A DNA stretch of 64,000 bases from Clavelina lepadiformis (lineage: Eukaryota > Chordata > Ascidiacea > Aplousobranchia > Clavelinidae), in contig NC_135245.1 of the NCBI RefSeq assembly GCF_947623445.1, forward strand, positions 2,301,501 through 2,365,500, given 5' to 3'. The translations under genes and the position numbers were made by a program. Position 1 is the first letter of the stretch; each line of letters opens with the position of its first letter. Below, piece by piece: positions 51,104 to 63,000 of the stretch. The notes beneath the pieces were generated by a model. The model saw nothing but the letters and a program-made list of their open reading frames with translations. It made no database searches and was not told the DNA's origin.

Positions 51104-54100
51104 TCAAGTGTGACGTTGGTTTCCAGTCCAGGACTCTTCCTGTCTGGTCAGTTGTTTCGCCGTTTCACGATCTATAACGCCGGCAGCCAAAGCTTGATCG
51201 ACTGTGAGTTGTTTTTTGTTGTGCGGGTCTTGTATCATGACTTTTCGCTGTTTGTAGGGACTCTTTTGAAACGCTGGTGCCATCGGGGTCCGGTCTTTGA
51301 TTGGAAGAAGAAGAAAGTTCCCGTATTTCTTGCTCTTCACACATCGCTGCATTAGTTCCCCGTACGTGACGTTGTCTCCTAGACAGAATGAGTAAGAGTA
51401 ATAATTAATTAACATTCTTTTCTTGGCGCGTTCGCGGCAAAAACACAGCAGTGTGGGGAAGACTAATCACCGCGCTTTACTGCCACTTAGCGTAAACGTA
51501 TTTTCTGCGAGTTCAAGAATTATTACAAGTAGTTATTTACGATACGCACCAAACTTTGTTAAATATCGTACAGCACTGTTACGCTGTCCGCTAAGTTCGA
51601 CATGCTGTAACTATTAGCTCGAATTTATTCAAAATATGAGCTTCCTTGTGCGTAGCATTGAGGATTTCTTAGTTTTGCTAAAGCACTTACCTGTGTTAGG
51701 GTCATAGTATCCTTTCATATCCACGTTGTTGCTCTGAATGATTTCTGCCAGCCGTTCACTAAGGAGGCCCCGTTCTTGGGCAATTCTCCCCGGAATCCTA
51801 TAACCTGCTTGGGGGTCAATTAAACCCCCTGTGGCGAGCTGGGCATCCAACATTCTAATGCCGTGGCTTTCGATCACAACTCCCCTGGACATCGCCTCAA
51901 AGAGAGAAATTGTTCTTTTAGTTCCGGGCTCCGTGAATCCGTGGACCGCTTGCTCTGCCCCACGCAGAGCCGACGCGTAAGCGTTGTCGACGAGTCCGAT
52001 GCTGATTGCCCGACTCACGGACATCTTCTTACCCGAGATCGGATCAATTATGTTCCCGGTGGCAGCTTGAGCTTCGAGCAGCTCGGTCGCAGTGCCTCGC
52101 CTCAGCAGGCCGTCCTTCACCGCTTGGGACACACTAAGCACTTTGTGGGTCGTTCTGTTAAAGATTCCCGCAATCGGCTCTTCCCCGACAAGATAAGGTT
52201 GAAGGATGTCTCTCAACTCTTCTTTGTTTATTCGCCCTGCTTGAAACGCTTCCAACACCGGATTCTCCACTAACCCAGCGTCGATCAATTCCTGTAAGGT
52301 CACTTTGCGCCTAAAAGCGCTGCGAAAGGTCAATAGGTCAGGCTGGTAGCGGACTTCGCTCGTCTTCGGTTTCTCCTCGATGTAAAGAAACTTAAGACCA
52401 GTGTCCAAATCGCGAATGCACTTGCTTAAGATGTCGCTGTAGCCCATCCGCTTCTGTGTGCTCGGGTCGTAGAACTCGGTTTGTTCTTCCGAGTTTTTCA
52501 AGAGATTTGCAGTCTCACTATCTATCAGTTCCTTGTGCATAGCACTATTTAGCGGGTACCGAAGTCCAGTCCAGGGATCGACTATACCCCCGGTGGCAGC
52601 CTGGGCCTCTAGCAATCTAATGCCTTGTAGTCTTGGAAATATGTTTCTACTCATGGCCTCGTTTAGAGACACACTTTCCCCGGATCGTGGGTCCATGAAA
52701 CCGTAATAAGCTCCTTCTGCAGCAATCAGGGTGTCCTTGTACACCTCATCCACGATACCTAGCGTAACAGCATCCGACACGGAAAGTTTGACTCCGTTCC
52801 GAGGGTTCACAATACCGCCGGTTGCCGCTTGAGCTTCAAGAAGAAGTAGAGCCGTTTTCTTTGGTATGAGTCCGTTCTTAACGGCCTGGCAAATGGTCAG
52901 TTTTTCGCCGGATGTGACGTTTATGATTCCAGCGACCGTTTCCTCTTCGCCAGCAAACTCAGCACTGGGATAAATATCTTCTTCTGAAGACGATGTTTTG
53001 TACATGACGTCAGGAAGGTCGGAAATCATCTAGAGAAAATCAAATTCGTTAAAGATTGGAAAACGTTGGCCAAGTTTTTATCTGAAGTAAAAGTCGCTTA
53101 CAAGATTCTTCCACATATCATATCATTTCATCATATCATCATCATATCAATATTAGCCTATACATATTCTGTAATGTCAGTGCAACGTTTTGACAGAGTA
53201 CACTAGATAATGAATAAAATTATCAAACTTCTTATAACATAATTTTATTGTTACAGTTTGATTCACCTTTCGTTGAACGGGATCGTATACAAGTGGACTC
53301 TGAGGAGAATCATACCTCCGAATCACTTCTATGTCATTGTTTTCACTACTAAGCTTAAGTTTCATCTCTGGCTCCGGCATAGTGGAGCTGGATGAAGAAG
53401 AAGAAGATTTGCTCCTCCTGTTCTCAAAGCTGTGTCTCTCCACGTGCACAGTTGGGTTGGAGTTATCGGTTCCGGTCTCGATCCTCAAAGACAAAGTGAT
53501 ACTTCCTAGATCAATAGAGCGTGAGTCCTTTGGAGAAGCGACTGGGATAATTTCTGTTGAGACTTTAACATAGACAAATTAGTTTAACGATGATGTAATT
53601 GCCGTGCCGTCTGCAATCAGTTTATCCTTGTTGGTAAACTGATTTTATCAGAGCTAATTTTTTACTTCCTATGTTACTTTTGGAATTAAAGAAGTTAAAA
53701 GTTAAAGCTTCCATTGTTTTAAAATCATACGCCCAGAGCATAAAACCATAAAGCGGTCCAATAATTAACTCACTAGTTACTTAAGTGCATAGAAATCTCA
53801 TATACTCATTATACGTTACGTATTAAGTAGTACAAAGAAAAATTTCTTATTGTTTGAGTAAAACTGGTCATTCGTTAAATGAATATTACCTGGAGTCTTC
53901 TCCGCTGGTGAAGAAGGAGTCGCGGTTGGTTCAGCGGGTATTACATCTTCTTGTTGAGTGATTACATTTTCTGCGCACTCTGTTACTATTTCTTCCACCA
54001 CTTCCGGTTTCTTTTCAGGTTCTTGTTCTACTGAGTCCCTACTCTCGTCCTCAGAAGACGATGATGATGATGATAATGATGACGAAGATGATGTCATAAT

Positions 54101-57100
54101 ACTGGAAGATCTAGATAGAGATGGAGAAGTTTCAACGGGATCCTCTTCTCGTTGTTGAGCTTTTGCTTCAGTTATTGGAACAGGCGGTTGTGGCGGTTGT
54201 GGCTCTTCAGGTTGAAGTTGAGGTTCATCTTCTGGCTCATCATGATGAAGCTCATTTTCTGGCTCATCATGATGAGGTTTCTCATCAAAATCAGTTTCTT
54301 CTTCTTCTTCTTCGCTACTTGATGTTGAGCTACTGGTTGTGCTCGATGGGGCAGTGGATGAGATTGATCTCTTCTCATCCAACTCTTCTTCCGAAGAAAC
54401 TGATGCTTTTGAAACGGCTCTTGGCGCAGGTACCTGCAAATGGGTTCAAATCCAGCAATCACTTAATTTCAGTTACAGTAAAAATTATTCTCACGCTCAA
54501 ATTGAAATATGTTTTATGTGTAAAACAATCGTGCTCAAAACTGAGTGTTTACCGGTTTGTTTTCAACTTCTTCGTTTTCAATAATACAAACGTCATCGTT
54601 ATCGTCATCTGCAAAACACGGAGCAATCCAAGCATGAAATTACCCGGCACTTTTTATCGATTATGACTCCACTATAAATTTAATCGATGATTTATGTCAC
54701 AAAATTCAGATATGTCATTGAAATACAGCATTGGTTTTACCTTTATCGTTGTAGTTTCCCTCTGGTAGTGGAGAGGCTTGCTTGGTACCTGTACGAAAAA
54801 CAAACCAAGCACTTAAAACATAGATTTAGTCTAAATTTTAGTCCAACCGTAACGCTACGTTAAAATATAGGTGGTTAGGCTATACTTTAAGAGTTATTAC
54901 AAGGTTTACAGTTTATCATATAAAAGCATACAGTCTGTTTGCACATTTCACACAAAATTTAGCCCAGACATAGGCCTAGTCATTAAATCCGGCATTAGCA
55001 CGACAACCTTTACGTTTATTTCGTCGTTTCAATTTCTGCGAGAGTTTATTCAACTCGAGAGAGCACTCCTCGTATTTTTCTTCCAGGAAGCGAACGTCCC
55101 TAACAAGTTTAACTTTCTCTCTCTTGTCGGCTTTTCTTATTTTGGCAAACTGTTTCAAAGACTCCTCTATTACTTTATCAACTAGACTTGCTGTACATTT
55201 GGCGGCCGCCTCTCGAAGTTGTGGACTCAGCTTTGACGCTTTCTTGTCTTCGCATAGACATCTTATAATTGCTCTGTACAGACTCCAAAGCCAGGCGTTT
55301 TTATTATATCGTCGGCTTGGCATTTGAGCCAGTATGGGTTGAAAATTCTGAAGGATTTTTTGACGTTGTTGCCCAGCGTTTGGCTTCAGTGGGTTGACGT
55401 TAGGCATATTTATAGTTTGCTATTTATCTATTTGTATATTTAACTATAGTAGTTTTTCAACTTCTAGTCTTCTAGGCGGTGCCAATGCGTATAAGAAGAA
55501 GTTTTCAGCGTCAGCTGGTTCAAAGATGATACCATCTAGAATCCAATATTGACTTAAAATAGTAAAACTCTCTACGCTTTGCAACGATAAATCTCGACTT
55601 ATCCCAAGTTGTAGCAAAGCTACTGTGGCGGAATTCTATTTTCTCACACTATTTAATTTTCTAAACGTCAGCAAAAACCTGTTGCACAAGTAAACGTGGT
55701 GTGCTTGTTACTATTATTTGCACTTGTTTACTTTTGCAAGTAGCAGTTACAGATTCGGCCTTGACGAAACATTAAACAGCCTTGCAAAAGCATGCCCCTG
55801 GCAATGACAAAAAGTTAACAAAAGCAATGAAGGGTGATTAGTCTTTGTGACAGTGTTAACGGCACCCTTAAGGATAAATCACAACTGAGCAGCTGCTGGT
55901 GGCTTGGACGCAAAATGTGAAAGTCAGGACTTTACACGCACCGGAAGCTAATCTTTTACATTCGATTTGTCTGCTGCATTTTTGATGAGAGTTGCAAGCT
56001 CCACTGACGTCAAAAATTATCAATTTGGACAGAAAACATTTTAAACCGATTTAATTTTCTTGAACCAAAGGGAAGCTAATAAGTAATAAGAGGAGGTAAA
56101 TTTACAAAGAACTTTCCAGCAGAGCAGAAATTCATAAAATAAAGTTATCATACCAAACTGTTGTAATCATAACGTACTTTATTTATAACTTGGGAAAATA
56201 CTGACATGCTTCGAAACCGCCTATTACCTCTCTTGAGATGAGTTCTTGAGATGAGTAGAGTTCGAGACAAGTCACTATTTCCCGGTCTGTACTGTGTGCT
56301 ACAGTAAGTCAAATCAGTGTCAACACTGATTATAAAGTCATCTAGGTTATCAAATCAATTATATTTATTTTTTCTGTCGCTTCTGTTGTGCAATTTTTTG
56401 AAATATGTTTCCAGATCAACAAATCACCGAACACGGTAAAGCGGCATCAAAGCCCGCTAAAATTACCAGGCTTCGAACAAAGGCCGATTATTCTTGCAAG
56501 ATTGAAACGTATAATAACCGAGAGGCCAGATTTTGTGATGACCTATGCCAATCATCTGTCACCAATCATACAGTGCAAGGTGGTATATGGTCTGAATCCT
56601 TAACACGGGTACAGTCGTTTTGTTCAATGTCAGAGGTTTGCGTCAACAAATCAAAACCCGTCAAATAAGTTTAAACCCAGCCAAATGTTTAGTTTTGACT
56701 TTTATAGAAAGGAACTGTGCCTATCGTAAGTATTACAAAGTGTAGGCTACTTAAATTATAGGGTAATTCTTTAAGAATACCTTTAGCCTATAGTTTTCAA
56801 CATATTGCAAAGACCATACCAGAGTTAACTCCGAAGTAGTTTATAGATCTTTAGCGCCAACGTACGACTATATTTGATATCAATATCAAACGCTGTGTGT
56901 CGCGTTAAACTTCCCTCAAGCGTTATAATCACGTATATATGCGCTTACTGCCGATTTAACGAGGGGTATTATTTCATTTAATTAAAGGTCTTAATTAGAA
57001 AAACAACCATATCTCAAACACAGATGATTGGTTTTAAAAATCGTTCAAAATGCTGGACCAATCACAGATCGTTCTTGAGAATGACGTAGTGTTGGCTGTT

Positions 57101-57419
57101 TACGTTTCAAAAGTTAAAGAAAAGGGTCACATTTATTTTTATGAGCATATCGATGAGCATTTTGTCAAACCTAATAACTTACACAGCCAATAAACCTGCT
57201 CAAATGCTTATATTGCTCAAATGCCTATGAAGCCCGATATGAATTCTTGTAACGCTGCACTGGCAACCTGTTAAATGATAAATACGGTCGTAACATCATA
57301 AACGTACCTTTGCCATGTTTTCTCCACAAAAGATAGGAAATCACCAAAATGATGACAATAAGTTCGACCGCTAGAATTACGACTACCGCCAGTATTCCAG
57401 GTGAAATTGCAACCACCAT
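51104..57419 (-). CDS. Plakin-repeat protein with predicted N-terminal transmembrane helix (7 exons, 886 aa)
   Basis: Exons in transcript order: 57308-57419, 54741-54788, 54553-54608, 53890-54433, 53267-53553, 51691-53029, 51104-51378; phases agree throughout. Exon 1 encodes about 8 residues, a hydrophobic helix of about 25 residues, then the stop-transfer WRKHGK, and ends in a strong donor (AAAG|GTACGT). Next come a Ser/Glu/Asp-rich linker (residues about 40-350) with poly-Ser and poly-Glu runs, and then about eleven plakin (plectin) repeats of about 38 residues marked by LLEAQAATGG and (I/F)xDPxxG. They form two modules (about 382-570 and 635-830) separated by a linker containing VTLQELIDAGL, plus a final half repeat. 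Plakin repeats bind intermediate filaments in desmosomal plakins. No plakin domain, spectrin repeats or long coiled-coil rod is visible. The repeats are certain; joining the transmembrane exon to them is an inference from phase and donor strength. Confidence 0.8.
54976..55407 (-). CDS. Small basic coiled-coil protein, nested in plakin-gene intron (143 aa)
   Basis: A single uninterrupted frame starting MPNVNPLKPNAGQQ. Residues 85-130 are predicted coiled coil, rich in Lys and Glu (KREKVKLVRDVRFLEEKYEE and following), and the C-terminus is very basic (KLKRRNKRKG). The family is not recognised. It lies on the same strand inside the first intron of the plakin-repeat gene. An alternative is that it is that gene's first exon: a donor-like G|GTTGTC at 55008/55007 is in the right phase to join exon 54741-54788, but it is a weaker donor than that of the transmembrane exon. 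Both readings may be used as alternative promoters. Confidence 0.5.
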   Translation of the reverse strand: MPNVNPLKPNAGQQRQKILQNFQPILAQMPSRRYNKNAWLWSLYRAIIRCLCEDKKASKLSPQLREAAAKCTASLVDKVIEESLKQFAKIRKADKREKVKLVRDVRFLEEKYEECSLELNKLSQKLKRRNKRKGCRANAGFND

Positions 57420-60002
57420 CGTGGTTGGTAATTGTTTTCAATTTCCACCAAGTTGATAGTTGATAATTGTAGTAGCTACCCAGACGACTGTTTTCTTTCG
57501 AGTAAAGTTACTCTAAGAGATCGATTGCTCGTTGGAACGAAACTTTATTATTAGCCTACAGCAGAAATCCTACATGTTCCTAGTCGAATATTGCCGGTCT
57601 ACCTGATAGTGTTTCCTGAGAAAACTATAAACAAAAGCCAATGTTAAAACAAATACAAGCATAAGTAAGTTTGACATAACGGGAAGTGTCTAGGAAATCT
57701 AACCAAAATAAATTTTAAAGTTTTGCTTTTGTAAATGATAGCAGACCGATTTTTGCTTACACCCGACGAAGCAAACTACAGCTGGGGTGATGTGGTGGGG
57801 TGGGGTGAAGAGGCAACTTGCATATCAGCTGGGGTGATAAAAAAGAAAGATTGGTTGACCTTAAAGACGCTTCTTTTTTCACTATCTTGTCTTTTTTATA
57901 TCAGCAACCTTATGAAAATATACAACAACTTAGTCAAAAAACTTTTTTACATGACACATAATCCTTACATAGCAGAGACAAAACTGTAGCCTGCTATTTC
58001 ACGTCAGGTAATTATACAATTTCTGGCAACATACTAGAAGTCAATGAAATCATGATCAATCTTATGCAATAGCACAAGCAGTCTCATATGGCTTATTCCT
58101 TCGGGTCATTTATTTCAGATAAAAGAACAGAGACGACAACACGACGCAAAGGTCATTCTGTAATTAGTTGCTACTTTTCATCTGCACAGTCATGCGAAAT
58201 CAGGAATGAGTAACATCTGCAGAAATTAATCATATAAAAGTTAAAATCCTAGAATGGTTTTACAGCTGTGCACATCACTTCACCTGATTCACAAAAGTAT
58301 TTTTGACTTATATGAATTATGCGTTGTTGCCAATATTTGTGAACCTCATTGCGACATCCTTCGTAAAACCTTCACCAAAACTCTGCGTTTCTCTCCAAGT
58401 TAATTCCTGGTATCGGGTTTGAATGTTCACGCTTGATTAGCTTCATACCTTAGAGCTTCTGGTAGAAAGCTTTAATTTGCCGCGAGCTTTGTTTAACAGA
58501 TAGCTGTTACTATTCTTTTAATGTAGCCTACCACGAACGATAGAAAATAACTTTTCTTGTGCTTATTTGTTTGAAAATTTGATGTTTAGCAAGTTTACAC
58601 TCAAAACTACTTCTCTATACGCTACGAAATCTCGACATTTGACTTTTTGTTACAATAACTATAACCTTGCCGTTGTACTAAATTACATTCTGTGTTGTGG
58701 TATCGTTACCAAAAGACCAAACACATAACCTCGCACACGTCGAGCCCTGGGGCCTTTGATGAAAGTTTAACCTGCTAGGTGACTTTGCTAATGAGCTTGA
58801 TTGTCACGACAGGAGTGAATTTGCAACTTTTGAGTCCTACCTGGACCGCAACAAACTCGACCAGAAGCTGACTCCCGACTTTTTGCTTTGCAATAAATGA
58901 AGAGTTTTTGGAATGTTTATGATAAACTACAGGCTCCGTAAAAGACCTGTAAAGAGGCTTTGCCATCATGGTAAGACGTAAATAGATGATATAAAAAAAA
59001 AATTAAAATTCATCATCGTAAAAACTCTAAATTCTGATTAAATTAACGCCAAGTATAATAGAATATAAACTTATATCCAAAATAAGTGGATAAAAAGCGG
59101 AAAAGCAGTGAGTTTTTGTTACGCAAAAAATCAACAGAAGCCGTAAATTATTATCTAACAAAGAATTACGGATCATACGTGTCATAATTTTTCGCTCTAA
59201 TTTACGTAACCAGCAGTGATCGCCGGGTACGTGGAAATCAGTGACGTAATCAAACATGATTTGTTACTGTGTAATTATTTATCTGTAAATCTGGATTACG
59301 TCATAGACAAACATAAAAGGTTTAGGCCGTTACAAAAATTAGGCTAACCGGTTACTACTACACTAGGCTATATAAGTATATAACAACCTACCACAAAAAA
59401 TCACTAATAACTTCCTGCAGACGTGTCAAAAGCCATCGCCCCAGCAATATAACCCGCACGCGTTGATAAGCTTTAGCTAATCAAGATCTTTGCGTAGTTT
59501 GCAAATATCAAGCTCGCTCTGACAACCTGCCAGTACTGCCTCAAGGGGTGTTAAATCTGGCTCTAAGCATCGGTTAAATACTTGTCTGAGGTAATTTTTT
59601 TCAACAAATGTTTCTACCTGTCAGCTGTTTATTGGAAGAACAATAAGGGCAGTTGTAAGGATTTCGTTGAAATGGCAATGTGCAAAAATTACATTATGAC
59701 GCATACAATCGTAAAACTTCATTGCTAATATAATACAGCTTGTTTCTATTGCGTATTCGGCGAAATTCTTTCTAAATATGCGCAGCGTATGAGGAACACC
59801 AAAGGCAAAAGCGAATTCATTGAAAATGTGCAGCCAAGAACAATTCATTTTCAGCCAATTTCAACGACCTAGCCATATACCAAGGGCATGGTTGCAAGCC
59901 TACTGCAGGGATAATATGCAAAGGGAAAACACTAAACAGAGCGGTGAAGGTCGCAACAGAGAGGAATGAGGTAAAAATGACGTATTAATGTCATCAACTG
60001 TT
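57420..60002. other. Intergenic, no gene recognised
   Basis: About 2.6 kb between the plakin-repeat gene and MRE11. It contains the presumed promoter of the former and the 3' UTR of the latter. A minus-strand frame at 58841-58969 starts with ATG and ends in a good donor (CAG|GTAGGA), but no partner exon was found. Confidence 0.4.
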
Positions 60003-63000
60003 TCATCTTCTGTTCCTCTTCAAAGATTGAAATTGCCTAGAGTCATCTTCCTGGAAAGACAACGGCATCATAAACTTCAACCCCTTCTGTAAATTCTCTC
60101 CCATGGCGCTACTACTCGAAATAGTGTATGGTGACATGGACAGCAACAGAAAATGCCATCCCTATACGAAACAGCTTACCACATAACGATAAATGAGATT
60201 TAGAAATTTCCCTCTAACTTTGGGGGAATAAATGAAATGTACACGGAGCACAATTGGAAACAACACAAGAAATAGATTTTTTTTCCCACTTACGTCAGAC
60301 GAATCGTCGAAATTTATCCCTTTGCCTCGCTTGCGCGATAAGCTTCGGCCTGCGCTGGGTGGGGGCTTCGGTTTGCTGCGTTTCGCTGGCCAGGGGTCCA
60401 AACCATCTTCATCGAGGGTTAAGTCGACAGTTTCTCCGGCTTCCTGTTTCACTTTCCCCGCCAAAACTTCTGCTCCCTTCCTTCTTTGACTTGAACACGT
60501 AGATTGTGATGGTTGACACGTTTCTGAATCATATATTTCATGTTTACTCAGCACTCTGATTTCTAAATCATATCATCGCAAAAAGTAAGCCTTACAACGA
60601 TTCCATCGAAGACAATTTCGCAAACTAAATCCAAGCTACACACCTTGTGAAATAATGTCTCAATCACGGACGTAAAAAAGGCTTTTTAAGTATATTGTCA
60701 GTTAGCAATGCCTTTCAATAACGTTTAAAATCATTTTTGAAGGGCATTTAACAATGGCTGTCAATGTATTTGTTTCAATACATCTTACCCAGGGTGAGAG
60801 TGTCATTTCCAAAATAGCTGTCAATGCTGTTTAGAGCAATCGCTGTTTTTTTGCTCCTTGCCCCTCCGCCTCTGGACCCCGTAGCTCTCGTGGAAGCTCG
60901 GCCACGTGATCTAGTAGCGCCCCGTCCCCTAAAATGATTATTCCAAATAATAAAAGACTGGCTTTGTGTCCAGCCTTAATTATAATCCAGAACAAACAGC
61001 GAAAATTAATACGACCTATGAATTCTGCAAAATATTATAACATATATAATATATATATATTAAGTATTATTTTATACCAGAAAACAACAATTAGTAGCTT
61101 ATTTTAATACGATGAGAACTGCTCGTGTACCGTTTTCCTCTTGTGGCAGTGACATCCATCTCATCTATCCTGCTGCCCAGAGTGTCCTCATCCGAAGAAA
61201 TTGCTCGGCGTACTCCTCTCGATTCGCGCTCTCTGGACAAGTAACGGATAAGTTTTGATATGGGAAGCGATTTATAGAGGCGGGATTTATGATTCACAAC
61301 AAGTCTGACTACCGTCCTGCACAGACTTTAATATTCTTGGATACTAAGTAAGTGAGACCAGTTGATGACCCACTGGTTTATTTTTGACAATTAAATTATT
61401 TTTATGTATGTTTCGTGAAAAATTTGACGGGTTTAATTCTTTTTTCTTCTATTTTGCCCTATTTTCTGGTTCGGATCCAGCCAACCAAAGGTATGGGAGA
61501 GAAACCAAAACCAAACATGTGTGTAAAGATCCGTGAATGCACAAAATAGTTCTAACTCACGCTCTCGCTCTTTCCAGTGCATCTTGCACATCCATTTGTT
61601 CTTCATCATTTCTGCTCATCCTCATCTCTTCCGGTTGACGCTGTTGTCTTATCTCGTGAAACCTGGAAACTTCTAGAACAATTTCGTTGCGATCTTCCAG
61701 TGTTTCTTGCTGTAAAGATGAAATTCTGATCAAAAACTTTATTTATCAAAAACAAATCTTTATCGAAAACTTTAACGCCTTGCTAAGGAAGGATTATGAT
61801 AAAAGAAGGAGAAATTATCATGAACTTCCTATAGACCTAATTACTGCATGCATCAGCAAAGCTTCCATTGTCAAAAGAAAAATTATACCCTGAATATTCA
61901 TCGCGATCATTAGCAGACATTTGAAAAGCTGACGCAGACATAACTCCTTTAACTTTCCGACACTTTTTTAATACAAATCAAACTGAGCATTAATTCTCAA
62001 AAATCATATCAAAATGTTGCAACTTTCTACCAACCACACTTCCCCAATCATAAGTACCTTCTTCAAATGCTCGGAGGTTTTCTTTATCTGATGGCTGCAC
62101 AGATCCGATATGGCGTCTCGTTCTTGTTTGTCCACAAACTCACTTACGGCATGACTCACACCTCGCGCAGTTAAAAGAGACATCTGGTCTTTCTATAATT
62201 GAGTTGGTGTTTTAAATGGTTTAAATAAATCAAAAATAAAATGTCTTGTTCGAATTAGAGAAAGTTACCAAGCTCCTTTTTAACATTACAAGGACATACT
62301 TTCTCTTTATCATTCAAGTATTCTTGAACCAGATCTTCCATTTTTATCTTTTCAACGTTCTCTGCCTGGATTTTGGCATCCATATCATGTACGTCGAAAT
62401 CTTACAAAAATAATATTTGGTTTTTGACAGAAAACTGACATGGTGCAGAAGGATACAGTTGATAAGAAACATATACGGCAATGAAAATTGATAACAGCCA
62501 ATACCGTCAGAACGAGTACGCTGGGATTTCTTCAGGAAATGAACAATATTCTCTGGATTTGCAACCCTGTCTGTGAACTGTGCACCAAAGCGATATGCAT
62601 TGAATGATTCAAAGCCTCCACTGTAGTCAACCTGCATTAAAATATGTCTGAATATAAAAAATATCAATGTTCAAATAATAACGGATCAATTGACAACCAT
62701 CTTCAAGAGCTAACAATACTAATTTGAAAAAAACTTGCTAATTTTATTATGAAGATACAAACAAGCAGAGTTATAACGCATGAAAGTAAATCTCAAAAAA
62801 GTAAAAACGTACTCGTAAGCGAATCAGAGGCTTGATTGGTTGCTTTGGATGGCCGGATCTTTCGTCTTCGGCTCGCATCAAGAGAAGTTCTACTCTCTCA
62901 TTGCAATAGTCTCTCGCCGCTCTTTCCAACTCCTCTCTAGAGGAAGATTTGATACGGATGCTCTCGGCAAGGTTGACGTTTTCCACGTACATCTGGCGGA

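Noticed and set aside
58841-58969. Possible first exon (43 codons, CAG|GTAGGA donor, minus strand)
   Set aside because: No downstream exon in phase could be linked to it and no family resemblance was seen.
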